Under the pieces are notes generated by a model that saw only the letters and a list, made by a program, of their open reading frames with translations, had not been told where the DNA came from and did not search any database. A stretch of DNA of 64,000 nt from Hymenobacter sublimis (GTDB lineage Bacteria; Bacteroidota; Bacteroidia; Cytophagales; Hymenobacteraceae). Shown here piece by piece: positions 50,033 through 59,079 of this stretch. A program made the translations under genes and the position numbers. Location of the stretch: positions 371,501 through 435,500 of the forward strand of contig NZ_CP095848.1 of assembly GCF_023101345.1 (NCBI RefSeq), given 5' to 3'. Position 1 is the stretch's first letter; each line of letters starts with the position of its first letter.

Positions 50033-50054
50033 CAGATGCAAACGTTTGCATCTG
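50033..50054. promoter_or_regulatory. LacI-type operator (22-bp perfect palindrome)
   Basis: The core GCAAACGTTTGC (50038-50049) is extended by CAGAT on the left and ATCTG on the right to give a 22-bp perfect palindrome. It lies about 380 bp upstream of the clan-A hydrolase gene and 278 bp centre-to-centre from the site at 49759-49772, which could allow DNA looping. Confidence 0.75.
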
Positions 50055-50432
50055 CGGGTTTTGAGAGTTGTGAAGTGCCTTGTTACTATCACACCTAAGT
50101 ACCTCTCCAGTCCAATTCTTTCCAACTAATTACCACTATACCCATGAAGCACACGCCAAACTAGGGCTGCACTATATCAACGGCCGCTACTCTATCTACC
50201 GGCCGCTAGGTTAAAGCAGCTTCCAACGGTAGGTGTATTAGTAGTACAGTCCGCGCCCTACTCTTTGTGTAGAGCCACGACAACTTCTTCTCCAACTTCG
50301 AGGTGCCGTGTTTTTGCAATAACTCCAGCTTGAGCTCTCTAGTGATAAGCTAGCTGCTTTACGAGGTCATCTGCTGCCGGGCATTCGTTTTACATTTCGC
50401 TTTCTACTTCCTCTCCCAATTTTCATTTTCGC
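50055..50432 (+). other. Gene-poor stretch with short decayed frames
   Basis: No intact gene is present. An ATG at 50144 opens MKHTPN and then stops. In the same frame, after the stop, GLHYINGRYSIYRPLG appears and stops again. Another short frame reads HDNFFSNFEVPCF around 50277-50315. These look like remnants of a lost coding sequence, but I cannot name its family. The stretch also holds the promoter of the hydrolase at 50433. Confidence 0.35.
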
Positions 50433-51530
50433 ATGAAGAATCTGTTGCTCTTTCTGCTGCTGCTCGGTGCTACTACCGGCTCCTTTGCGCAGAAAACTAA
50501 AATCAAAACCAAGGGACCGGCCGCCACGGTCGCTCTGCAAGAACGGCGCTGGTCGGCTGAAAAAGCTACTGCCTGGTATAAGGCTCACCCCTGGATGACG
50601 GGGGCCAACTTCACCCCCAGCACCGCCATCAACCAGTTGGAAATGTGGCAGGCCGACACCTTCGACCCCACTACCATCGACCGGGAGTTGGGCTGGGCTG
50701 AGGGTATCGGCTTTAACACCATGCGCGTGTTTTTGCACAGCCTGGCCTGGCAGCAGGATCCTAAGGGCTTCAAGGAGCGCCTAAATACCTACCTCGGCCT
50801 AGCCGACAAGCATCGTATCCAAACCATTCTGGTGTTCTTCGATGACTGCTGGAACAAAGAGTCGAAAATTGGCCCCCAGCCGGCGCCCAAGCCCGGCATT
50901 CACAACTCGGGGTGGCTGCAGGATCCCGGCGACCCCGCCTCCCGCGACTCGGCTACTTTCGTGAAACTCAAGCCCTACGTGCAGGATGTAATGCGCAGCT
51001 TCGCCACCGATAAGCGGGTGCTGCTCTGGGACTTGTACAATGAGCCCGGCAACAATGGTAAGCTAACCTCCTCCCTGCCCTTGGTGCGCAACGTGTTTGC
51101 CTGGGCCCGCGAGGTGAACCCAGACCAGCCCCTGAGCGTGGGCCTCTGGAACTGGGATTTTGAAGCCTTGAACAAGTACCAAGCCCTGCACTCTGACGTC
51201 ATTACCTACCACAACTACGACGATGTAGCTGCTCACCAGCGCGTGATTGAGCTGCTGGAAACCCACGGCCGCCCCCTCATTTGCACCGAGTACATGGCCC
51301 GGCCCCGCAACTCTCGCTTCGTAACCATTCTGCCTCTGCTTAAAAAGCAGAACGTGGGCGCCATCAACTGGGGCCTCGTCGATGGCAAAACCAACACGAA
51401 GTACCAGTGGGAGGTACCCATTGCCGATGGGGGCGAGCCAGTAGAGTGGTTCCACGAGGTCTTCCGTCGCGACGGCACGCCCTACCACCCAAACGAAACC
51501 GATTTAATCAAGAAGCTCAATGGCCGGTAG
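50433..51530 (+). CDS. Clan-A (beta/alpha)8 glycoside hydrolase, cellulase-like
   Basis: The 365-residue protein has a Sec signal (MKNLLLFLLLLGATTGSFAQ) and a TIM-barrel of the cellulase superfamily. Visible are GFNTMRVFLHSLAWQQDP, WDLYNEPGNNG (acid/base Glu after Asn) and ICTEYMARPRNSRF (nucleophile Glu). Homologues in Bacteroidota are often labelled 1,4-beta-xylanase, but the family number is unclear to me; galactosidase or galactanase activity is equally possible given the gal genes. It is followed at 51669 by a GH43 gene on the same strand. It is exported, probably to the periplasm or surface. Confidence 0.85.
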   Translation: MKNLLLFLLLLGATTGSFAQKTKIKTKGPAATVALQERRWSAEKATAWYKAHPWMTGANFTPSTAINQLEMWQADTFDPTTIDRELGWAEGIGFNTMRVFLHSLAWQQDPKGFKERLNTYLGLADKHRIQTILVFFDDCWNKESKIGPQPAPKPGIHNSGWLQDPGDPASRDSATFVKLKPYVQDVMRSFATDKRVLLWDLYNEPGNNGKLTSSLPLVRNVFAWAREVNPDQPLSVGLWNWDFEALNKYQALHSDVITYHNYDDVAAHQRVIELLETHGRPLICTEYMARPRNSRFVTILPLLKKQNVGAINWGLVDGKTNTKYQWEVPIADGGEPVEWFHEVFRRDGTPYHPNETDLIKKLNGR

Positions 51531-51546
51531 GCTTTTTGTGCTCTTC

Positions 51547-51590
51547 ACAAGCACGTGCTGCTGAGCGCCGCCGAAGCAGTACGTGCTTGT
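51547..51590 (+). terminator. Hairpin between clan-A hydrolase and GH43 genes
   Basis: The arms ACAAGCACGT-CTGCT and AGCAG-ACGTGCTTGT form a 15-bp stem with one bulge pair. No T run follows, so it may be a partial terminator or an mRNA processing/stability element. Confidence 0.5.
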
Positions 51591-51668
51591 TAGTAACGCT
51601 GGGCGTTGTTCCTTTTGCTTCCTTGGCAGCGTAGCGCTAACGTGACCTACTTTTCTGCTTTGAGTTCT

Positions 51669-52724
51669 ATGAAGAAACCTTACTTCGGATGGCTGCTTGG
51701 CCTCATGCTGCTGCAGGCCGCCCCAGCCTGGGCCCAGCAGACGACCTCGGCTACTACCTTTTCTAACCCCCTGCTACCTTCCGGGGCCGATCCGTGGAGC
51801 ATCTACCATGAGGGCTACTATTACTACACTCACACCACGGGCCGCAACATCACGCTCTGGAAAACCACGTCTCTGAGCCAGCTGAAAACGGCCCCGCACA
51901 AAGTAGTCTGGACGCCGCCCGCCACCGGCCCTAACTCCCGCGACATCTGGGCTCCGGAGCTGCACCGCATCAACAACAAGTGGTACCTGTACTACGCCGC
52001 CGACGCGGGTACTAACCAAACGCACCGGCTTTGGGTACTGGAGAACAGCTCCGCGGACCCCTTGGAAGGCACCTGGATTGACAAAGGCCAAGTGCGAGAC
52101 ATCACCAACAAATGGGCTATTGATGGCTCCGTGTTCGAGAACAACGGTCAGCTTTATTTCGTGTGGTCGGGGTGGGAAGGGGACGAAAATGGTCGCCAGG
52201 ACATTTATCTGGCCCGGCTGAAAAACCCCTGGACCGTGGATGGCCCGCGCCTCAAGGTTTCGACGCCGGTGTATAGCTGGGAGCGAAACGGCGACCTAAA
52301 CAATCCTCAGGACCCGCCCCACGTCGATGTAAACGAAGGCCCCGAGGTACTGCGCCACGGCAACAAACTGGTGCTCATTTACTCCGCCAGTGGCTGCTGG
52401 ACCGATTTCTACGCCCTGGGCATGCTCACAGCTTCCGCCGACAGCGACCTGCTCCAGCCCGGTTCCTGGGCTAAGTCGTCGGTGCCGGTGTTTCAGCAGG
52501 ACCCGGCGGCTAAGGTGTACGCGCCCGGTCATAACTCCTTCTTCAAGTCGCCGGACGGCACGCAGGACTGGATTCTTTACCATGCCAACGACGAGCCCGG
52601 CCAGGGGTGCGGCAGGTTCCGCTCGCCCCGGGCCCAGCCCTTCACCTGGAACCCCGATGGTACGCCCAACTTTGGCAAGCCAATACCACCCGGCCAGCTC
52701 TTGGCCCGCCCTTCGGGCGAGTAA
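51669..52724 (+). CDS. GH43 enzyme, arabinofuranosidase-like (copy A)
   Basis: The 351-residue protein has a signal peptide (WLLGLMLLQAAPAWAQ) and a GH43 propeller: FSNPLLPSGADPWSIYHEGYY is split at SGAD (catalytic base Asp in GADPW), IWAPELHRINNKWYLYYAAD, KWAIDGSVFENNGQLYFVWSG (Asp) and VNEGPEVLRHGNKLVLIYS (acid Glu). The layout, with HRLWVLENSSADPLEGTW, resembles GH43 subfamily 26 exo-alpha-1,5-arabinofuranosidases; the subfamily is an inference. It is a close paralogue of the enzyme at 60844-61908. The start at 51669 is chosen because it begins the signal peptide. Confidence 0.9.
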   Translation: MKKPYFGWLLGLMLLQAAPAWAQQTTSATTFSNPLLPSGADPWSIYHEGYYYYTHTTGRNITLWKTTSLSQLKTAPHKVVWTPPATGPNSRDIWAPELHRINNKWYLYYAADAGTNQTHRLWVLENSSADPLEGTWIDKGQVRDITNKWAIDGSVFENNGQLYFVWSGWEGDENGRQDIYLARLKNPWTVDGPRLKVSTPVYSWERNGDLNNPQDPPHVDVNEGPEVLRHGNKLVLIYSASGCWTDFYALGMLTASADSDLLQPGSWAKSSVPVFQQDPAAKVYAPGHNSFFKSPDGTQDWILYHANDEPGQGCGRFRSPRAQPFTWNPDGTPNFGKPIPPGQLLARPSGE

Positions 52725-52735
52725 GAAAGCCTGCA

Positions 52736-52780
52736 ACACGACAACGCCCCGCCATGTAAACTGGCGGGGCGTTGTCGTGT
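52736..52780 (+). terminator. Perfect 19-bp stem hairpin after GH43 copy A
   Basis: Bases 52736-52754 and 52762-52780 are exact reverse complements with a 7-base loop, starting 12 bp after the GH43 stop. There is no T run on either strand, so it may act as a stability hairpin as well as a terminator. Confidence 0.65.
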
Positions 52781-52981
52781 GGGCTACTACGCGTTCTGCT
52801 CGTCACGTTAGGATGACACTGTACTAACAGCTCGATTAGGCGTGGTAGCATCTTTCATAAGCTCAGAATGATAGGCTTTGGGCTATCATGGGAAACGAGC
52901 ATTATGCAAAAGAGCATGACGTGATGCACCCCAATGCCAGAGCAAGACAGATGGCGCGGTCAGTACAATTGAGCAGCCCGT

Positions 52982-54046
52982 TTACACTCCTTCCTGCGCT
53001 ATTGTTTCCTTATAATGTACCTCCGGTAGCTCGCGTAGGCGCTGGGCGGCGTACTCGGGGGTGATGTCGCGCTGGGGGTTGGCCAGCAGCTCATAGCCCA
53101 CCATGAACTTGCGCACGGTGGCCGAGCGTAGCAGGGGCGGGAAGAAGTGCATGTGCAGGTGCCACGCCGGATGCTCCTGCCCGTCGGTGGGGCGCTGGTG
53201 CAGGCCCGCTGAGTAGGGGAAGGAGGTCTGGAACAGGTTGTCGTAGCGAATGGTGAGGCGGCGGATGGCATCCGCGAAACTGTCGCGCTCCGCGTCCGTG
53301 AGCTGAGTTACGTCCTGTACAGCGCGGCGCGGCAGCACCAGCGTCTCGAAGGGCCAGGCGGCCCAGAACGGCACTAGCACCACGAAATGCTCGTTTTCCA
53401 GCACTATCCGTTGCTGCTCTTTCAGCTCAATGTCGAGGTAGTCGGCAAGCAGACTGCGGCCATGTTGCTGGAAGTAGGCGTGCTGCTGCACGGTTTCCTT
53501 GGCCGGGTCGCCGGGCACGGTGCGCTGGGCCCAGATCTGCCCGTGCGGGTGCGGATTAGAGCAGCCCATCACCTGACCCTTGTTCTCGAAAATCTGTACG
53601 TAGTTGATATCTGGGCGGGCGCCCAGGCTCGCAAACTCTTCAGCCCACACGTCCACTACCCCTCGAATTTCGGCCGTGCTCATTTCCGGCAGGGTCAAGT
53701 CGTGGCGCGGGGAGAAGCAGATAACCCGTCCTACCCCTGATTCGGCTTCGGCCCGCAGCAGCCCCCCAACCTCCACTGTACCGGCCGGAGCATCGGGGGT
53801 AAGGGCGGCAAAGTCATTGTCGAATACGAAGGTGCCCGTGTAGGCCGGGTTCACTGCCCCGTTCGCGCGGGTATTGCCGGCGCAGAGGTAGCAGGTTGGG
53901 TCGTAAGCGGGACGCTGGGTGCGGTCGGGCGCTTCCTGCTGGCCCTGCCAGGGCCGCAGTGCCCGGTGCGGCGACACGAGCAGCCACTCGCCAGTAAGTG
54001 GGTTAAAACGACGGTGGGGCTGCTGGGCGAGGTCAAATGAGGCCAT
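52982..54046 (-). CDS. galT: Galactose-1-phosphate uridylyltransferase
   Basis: The 354-residue protein transfers UMP between UDP-glucose and galactose-1-phosphate, the second Leloir step. The active-site motif is [12 protein letters not shown] (HPH with nucleophilic His), a zinc site is formed by CYLCAGN and later His residues, and [17 protein letters not shown] is at the N-terminus. [24 protein letters not shown] completes the C-terminal fold. The start at 54046 ([10 protein letters not shown]) is preferred to 54058. The galK gene lies 204 bp upstream on the same strand and is probably co-transcribed. Confidence 0.96.
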   Translation of the reverse strand: MASFDLAQQPHRRFNPLTGEWLLVSPHRALRPWQGQQEAPDRTQRPAYDPTCYLCAGNTRANGAVNPAYTGTFVFDNDFAALTPDAPAGTVEVGGLLRAEAESGVGRVICFSPRHDLTLPEMSTAEIRGVVDVWAEEFASLGARPDINYVQIFENKGQVMGCSNPHPHGQIWAQRTVPGDPAKETVQQHAYFQQHGRSLLADYLDIELKEQQRIVLENEHFVVLVPFWAAWPFETLVLPRRAVQDVTQLTDAERDSFADAIRRLTIRYDNLFQTSFPYSAGLHQRPTDGQEHPAWHLHMHFFPPLLRSATVRKFMVGYELLANPQRDITPEYAAQRLRELPEVHYKETIAQEGV

Positions 54047-54250
54047 GCGAAAAGTCAAAAAGTGAGAAACCAGAGTGCCAGTTCAGGAGAAATTCTCTGC
54101 GAAACAGGTTCGCAGCTCACTCTAACGGTTTTTGGGTATTCCTGGTCGTGCGGCCGCCTTACGGGCGCCGCGCTAAGGCTGCTCCAGACCCGGCCAGATG
54201 CGGCGGTTCCCACTCCCCCCATCCAGCGGCCGGGCCCGAAACAACCGATA

Positions 54251-55417
54251 TTAGTGGAGCGCTACCAGTTCCAGCGTGTCTACTCCACTGACAATGGTGG
54301 CCGTGTACGTTTCCAGGGGTAGGCCCAACTGCTGTTGATAAGCGGCGGTTTGGTGGGCAATGAACTGCTCTACCTGGTCCGGGGCTACCAGGTTGATGGT
54401 GCAGCCGCCGAAGCCGCCGCCCATCATGCGGGCCCCGAACACACCCGGCGCCTGCTGGGCCGCGGCCACCAGCACGTCCAGCTCGCGGCAGCTTACTTGG
54501 TAATCGTCGCGCAGCCCGGCGTGAGAGGCGTACATTTGCTGGCCGAAGGCGCGCAGGTCGCCGGCCAGTAAGTGCTGGCAGGCTGCTTCTACCCGTAGGT
54601 TTTCCTCCACTACGTAGCGGCAGCGCCGGTACACCACGTCGCCCAATGCAGCCCGGTGGGTTTCCACGTGCGCTAGCGTGGCATCGCGCAGGCTCTGCAG
54701 CTGGGGGTAGTGCCCCCGCAGTACGGCCACGCCCTGCTCGCACTCCTGGCGGCGGGTGTTGTACTCGGAGCTGGCCAACGAGTGCTTCACGCCGGAGTTG
54801 CAGAGCACGACCTGGGCCGCGCGGGTATCGAAGGGGAAGTATTCGTAGTCCAGGGAACGGCAGTCCAGGCGCACTACCTGCCCGTCTTGGCCGAACAAGC
54901 TAGCAAACTGGTCCATCAGCCCACACTGTACCAGGGCAAATTCGTGCTCGGCTTTCTGGGCCATGTGCGCCAACGTCATCCGGTCCAGGTGGGTGTGCAG
55001 CAGCGTGTTCAGGGCAAAGGCCAGCCCGCACTCCACCGCCGCCGAGGACGAGAGCCCGGCTCCCATTGGAATGTCGCCTCCGAATACACAGTCGAAGCCC
55101 GGTACCGCAATACCTCGCTTCTGAAACTGCGCCACCACGCCTAGCAAATAGTTGGCCCACAAGAGGGTAGAAGGTTGTATGGAGTCGGCTTCCGTAGTGT
55201 AGAGCTGCTGCTTATCGTGGGAATAAAGACGAATAGCAGAGCTGCCATTCAACCCCACCGCAAAGAAAATAGCCTTGTTGATGGCTGCGGGCAGCACAAA
55301 CCCGTGGTTGTAATCAGTATACTCGCCAATCAGGTTTACCCGACCGGGCGCACGCACCACCAGAGGCGCATAATGGAACTGCTGCTGAAAGGCAGCGGCG
55401 AGTATATCAGGTAGCAT
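54251..55417 (-). CDS. galK: Galactokinase
   Basis: The 388-residue protein is a GHMP-family kinase that phosphorylates galactose with ATP. Visible are the galactokinase signature GRVNLIGEYTDYNHGFVLP (substrate binding), the ATP loop PMGAGLSSSAAVECG around residue 123, and MGGGFGGCTINLV near residue 335. It heads the galK-galT pair on the minus strand. Operator copy 55490-55501 lies 73 bp upstream of its start, so it is probably repressed by the same LacI-type protein as the divergent SusC gene. Its presence next to glycan-degrading genes implies galactose in the substrate. Confidence 0.97.
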   Translation of the reverse strand: MLPDILAAAFQQQFHYAPLVVRAPGRVNLIGEYTDYNHGFVLPAAINKAIFFAVGLNGSSAIRLYSHDKQQLYTTEADSIQPSTLLWANYLLGVVAQFQKRGIAVPGFDCVFGGDIPMGAGLSSSAAVECGLAFALNTLLHTHLDRMTLAHMAQKAEHEFALVQCGLMDQFASLFGQDGQVVRLDCRSLDYEYFPFDTRAAQVVLCNSGVKHSLASSEYNTRRQECEQGVAVLRGHYPQLQSLRDATLAHVETHRAALGDVVYRRCRYVVEENLRVEAACQHLLAGDLRAFGQQMYASHAGLRDDYQVSCRELDVLVAAAQQAPGVFGARMMGGGFGGCTINLVAPDQVEQFIAHQTAAYQQQLGLPLETYTATIVSGVDTLELVALH

Positions 55418-55489
55418 AGGGTAGAAGAAAAGAGGCAGGATAAGCCGCGCCGACCAGAAACCATAGAGTTGGAACTGCTGTGCAATTGC

Positions 55490-55501
55490 GCAAACGTTTG
55501 C
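55490..55501. promoter_or_regulatory. LacI-type operator near galK
   Basis: GCAAACGTTTGC, a perfect 12-bp palindrome, sits 73 bp upstream of the galK start in the divergent galK/susC intergenic region. It overlaps a TTGCGCAA palindrome on its left side. Confidence 0.75.
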
Positions 55502-55770
55502 AACAATACGCCTAGTTTTTGGAAATAGTAACCTTCACTTGACTAAATACGCAAAAACGGTGTGCGCCAGGCTCAACGATAACCCGATTAAAATAGAATT
55601 TAGACGGTACGTAGTTGGATATGATGTGCATGATGGTGACAACTAATCTTATTAATTTCTTGGCATTTCCTGAAATCGTGCTTATTCTTACGCTGCCATT
55701 CCGGGTTTCGTAAAGAGCAATAGCGGCCTGTTGTGCTCTAAATCCGCCTTGGAAGCCTGATTTACTGGTT

Positions 55771-55803
55771 TTTGACTTTTGCGTTTCTAGGTCTTTACTT
55801 TCC
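55771..55803 (+). promoter_or_regulatory. Candidate susC promoter (pair 2)
   Basis: TTTG at 55771-55774 and TACTTTCC at 55796-55803 are 21 bp apart and partly match the Bacteroidota TTTG/TAnnTTTG promoter. The first downstream operator (55806-55817) would cover the transcription start. The -7 match is imperfect, so this is tentative. Confidence 0.35.
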
Positions 55804-55805
55804 TC

Positions 55806-55844
55806 GCAAACGTTTGCTTGCCGTGTAGTGGCGCAAACGTTTGC
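55806..55844. promoter_or_regulatory. Two tandem LacI-type operators before SusC
   Basis: GCAAACGTTTGC occurs at 55806-55817 and again at 55833-55844, with centres 27 bp apart. The second copy ends 40 bp before the SusC start codon, placing both sites in the promoter or leader region where bound repressor would block transcription. Confidence 0.78.
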
Positions 55845-55884
55845 AGTGAGTACCTCCACCAAATTCCCACCTCACTATTTTCCC

Positions 55885-58800
55885 ATGAAAAATTCCTACC
55901 TCAGATTGCGCCGACCAGCCGAGCTGGCGTTGCGCTGTATTCTGCCTCTTTCGGCTTTGGCCAGCACCGGGGCGGTGTCTGCTGAGTTGCCCAAGGTTGA
56001 TATTCGCCGCAACGGGGTTGCTGCCCAAACCATTACGGGTCGAGTTATTGATGAGAAAGGACAGGGGATGCCCGGCGTTACGGTGCTGGAAAAAGGCACT
56101 TCCAACGGTGCCACCACCGATGCCGATGGCCGCTACTCCCTCACCGTAGCCGACAATGCTACCCTTACTTTCTCCTTTGTCGGCTACCTCACCCAAGAGG
56201 TACCTGTTAGTGGCCGCACTAGCGTCAACATCAGCCTCGCCCCCGACTCAAAGGCCCTCAACGAGGTAGTAGTAGTCGGCTACCTCACCCAAGAACGTCA
56301 GAATGTAACCGGTTCAGTAGCCAGCGTAGGCGCCCAAGAAGTGCGCCGCGCGCCGGTTGCCTCGGTAGGGGAGGCCATTCAGGGCCGTCTGCCGGGCGTA
56401 ACTGTTACCAACTCCGGCGCCCCGGGCCAGGCTCCAAACATTAACATTCGTGGCCTGGGCACTATTGCCAGTGGTAGCGGCCCACTTTACGTTATTGACG
56501 GACTGTGGGTGCAAGGACAGGGCGGACAGCGCGACTTCAACCCCGCCGACGTGGAATCGGTGCAGGTATTGAAAGATGCGGCGGCTTTGGCGCCTTATGG
56601 CGCTTCGGGTGCTAATGGAGTAATTATTATTACGACCAAAAAGGGCAAGGCCGGGATTCCCAGCATCTCTTTTAGTGCCAACGGTGGGGTGCAACGCCTG
56701 GTGAACACGCTGGACCTGACGAATGCCGCCGAATGGGCCGCCATCAACCGGCAGGCCTATCAAAATGCCGGTCTTGCACCTCAGCCCTATGCGGCCAACC
56801 CGCCCGCTGGTATTGATACTGACTGGCAAGCCGAGCTGTTTAAAGAGAATGAGAACTTCTTCAAGCGCGGCTCCATTCAGGACTACAACTTAGGCTTCTC
56901 TGGGGGCGGACCTAATTCAAACTTCAACGTGTCGGGGGGCTACTTTAAGCAAGATGGTACCGTGCGGGGGCCCAAGTTCGAGCGGTACAGCTTGCGCGTG
57001 AACACGGGCTTTACGCGCGGACGGCTGAAATTCGGCCAAAACGCTTTGCTCACGCGTACCAACCAAACCCGCCTCAACGGTCTGCCCTTCATTGATGTGG
57101 TGAGGATGCTGCCGGTGATTCCAGTGTATGATGCTACCACGCCCGGAGGCTTTGGTATTGGCAACGATAACGCCATTACGTTTGGCACCAACCCCATTGC
57201 GCTGCAAACCTTGCTCAACGATACCGGCACTTCCAACCGCCTGCAGGGCAATGTGTACGGTGAATTATCCCTTTTCGACTTCCTGCGCTACCGCCTGAAC
57301 TTGGCTACCGAATACCACGGGTTCCATGACCAGCAGAAGCGGCAGTTCGGCATTTGGCGCCGCAACGACGCCACTAACCCTTCCAACTTCGGCGAAAGCC
57401 AGGGCAATGAGCTGTTCGGCATGGCCGAAAACACGCTTACCTTCGACAAGGACTTTGGCAAGCACAACCTGACGGCCGTAGCAGGCTACAGCCAGCAGCG
57501 TTTCCGCCAGGAGTTTACTCGTGGCGTCAACTTTGGGTACGGCACCGGACCTACTTATTACTGGGCGTTGGACGCCGGCAGCCAGACCCCACAGGCCATC
57601 GGCTCGTCCTACGTCTGGGCTAAGCAGTCCTTCTTCGGGCAGCTCACCTACGACTACGACCAGCGCTACCTGGTTACGGCCGCCTTCCGCCGTGACGGCT
57701 CCTCGCGCTTTGACCCGGATAATCGGTGGGGCAATTTTGGCGCGGCCTCCCTGGGCTGGCGCGTTTCGAAGGAGAACTTCTTCCAAGGTGTAACTGCTAT
57801 TTCCGATCTGAAGCTGCGAGCCTCCTACGGCCGCCTGGGCAACGACTTAGTAAACGGGGCGTATGGCGGTTCCTACCTATCGCAAGGCTTTATTAACACC
57901 AACGCCAACTACGCTCTGAACGGCTCGGTAGTGAACGGCAACGGGGCTATTCAAACGACTTACGCCAGCGACAATATTCGGTGGGAAGACCGGCGCACCA
58001 CCAACGTTGGCTTCGACGCGGGCTTCCTGGAAGACCGCCTGATACTGTCGGCCGATTACTACGTGTCGCAGACGTACAACGCCTTGATTAACCCTGATCT
58101 GCCCCTGACTTTCGGCAACGCCGGCCCTAATCCGTTCCGGAATCTAGGTAAGCTGGAAAATAAAGGCTTTGAGTTGCAACTGGGCTATAACGAAAACCGC
58201 ACAAAGTTTCGCTACGGAGCCAGCGCCAACCTGACTACTATTAAAAATACAGTGCTCGATTTGGGCACGGTAGGCGGCGAAGCTACGGGAGCTACCAACT
58301 TCTTCAATGGCGGACCTAATGGTATTACCCGCACCGAGGTAGGTCACGAGATTGGTTCTTTCTACCTCTACCAGTTTGATGGCATTTATCAGAGCGGCGA
58401 CTCCAATATTCCGGCTGGCTTGCAGGCGGGTGATGTGCGCTATAAGGACATCAACGGCGATGGTACCATTAATGACTTCGACCGAGCCCACGTAGGCAAT
58501 GTCTTCCCAAAACTCCAGTATGGCCTGAACCTGAACCTGGGCTACGGCGGCTTTGATGTGACGGCCTTCTTCCAAGGCGTGCAGGGCAATGACGTGTTCA
58601 ACACGACCAAGTACTGGTTGGACCGGACCGACGACAACGGAAACTACCGGGCTGATTTCAGCCCCTGGACGCCCACTAATCCCTCTACTACCACCCCCCG
58701 TGCCCTGATAGCGGGCGGTAATTCGGGTAGGGCTCCTGGTAATAACGCCCTGTTTAATACTACCCGCTGGCTGGAAGACGGCTCCTACTTGCGCCTGAAA

Positions 58801-59043
58801 AATTTGCAAGTGGGCTTCACGGTGCCCAAGCCCCTGCTGGAGCGCACCAAGTACGTGGCCTCCCTGCGCATCTTCGCTACGGGCCAGAACCTGTTCACCA
58901 TCACCGACTACAGCGGCTATGACCCCGAAACGGTGGGTAGCGGGGCCTTCAATACCTTGGGCAACAACTTGGCCCGCGGCGTTGATGAAGGCTCTTACCC
59001 CAACCTGCGCTCGTTCACGCTAGGTATTCAGGCCGGTTTCTAG
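55885..59043 (+). CDS. SusC/RagA family TonB-linked outer-membrane transporter (pair 2)
   Basis: The 1052-residue protein has a signal peptide, a carboxypeptidase-regulatory-like domain (ITGRVIDEKGQGMPGVTVLE), a TonB-box region (LNEVVVVGYLTQERQNVTGS), plug motifs ADVESVQVLKDAAALAPYG and GANGVIIITTKKGKAG, and a barrel ending FTLGIQAGF. It imports oligosaccharides across the outer membrane together with the SusD protein 36 bp downstream. The plug has APYGASGANG where IYGSRGANG is more usual, a small variation. The start at 55885 (MKNSYLRLRRPAE) is preferred. Two operators lie just upstream. Confidence 0.97.
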   Translation: MKNSYLRLRRPAELALRCILPLSALASTGAVSAELPKVDIRRNGVAAQTITGRVIDEKGQGMPGVTVLEKGTSNGATTDADGRYSLTVADNATLTFSFVGYLTQEVPVSGRTSVNISLAPDSKALNEVVVVGYLTQERQNVTGSVASVGAQEVRRAPVASVGEAIQGRLPGVTVTNSGAPGQAPNINIRGLGTIASGSGPLYVIDGLWVQGQGGQRDFNPADVESVQVLKDAAALAPYGASGANGVIIITTKKGKAGIPSISFSANGGVQRLVNTLDLTNAAEWAAINRQAYQNAGLAPQPYAANPPAGIDTDWQAELFKENENFFKRGSIQDYNLGFSGGGPNSNFNVSGGYFKQDGTVRGPKFERYSLRVNTGFTRGRLKFGQNALLTRTNQTRLNGLPFIDVVRMLPVIPVYDATTPGGFGIGNDNAITFGTNPIALQTLLNDTGTSNRLQGNVYGELSLFDFLRYRLNLATEYHGFHDQQKRQFGIWRRNDATNPSNFGESQGNELFGMAENTLTFDKDFGKHNLTAVAGYSQQRFRQEFTRGVNFGYGTGPTYYWALDAGSQTPQAIGSSYVWAKQSFFGQLTYDYDQRYLVTAAFRRDGSSRFDPDNRWGNFGAASLGWRVSKENFFQGVTAISDLKLRASYGRLGNDLVNGAYGGSYLSQGFINTNANYALNGSVVNGNGAIQTTYASDNIRWEDRRTTNVGFDAGFLEDRLILSADYYVSQTYNALINPDLPLTFGNAGPNPFRNLGKLENKGFELQLGYNENRTKFRYGASANLTTIKNTVLDLGTVGGEATGATNFFNGGPNGITRTEVGHEIGSFYLYQFDGIYQSGDSNIPAGLQAGDVRYKDINGDGTINDFDRAHVGNVFPKLQYGLNLNLGYGGFDVTAFFQGVQGNDVFNTTKYWLDRTDDNGNYRADFSPWTPTNPSTTTPRALIAGGNSGRAPGNNALFNTTRWLEDGSYLRLKNLQVGFTVPKPLLERTKYVASLRIFATGQNLFTITDYSGYDPETVGSGAFNTLGNNLARGVDEGSYPNLRSFTLGIQAGF

Positions 59044-59079
59044 GCCCTTCCTCTTTTCCGACTTCCATACCATACCGAT

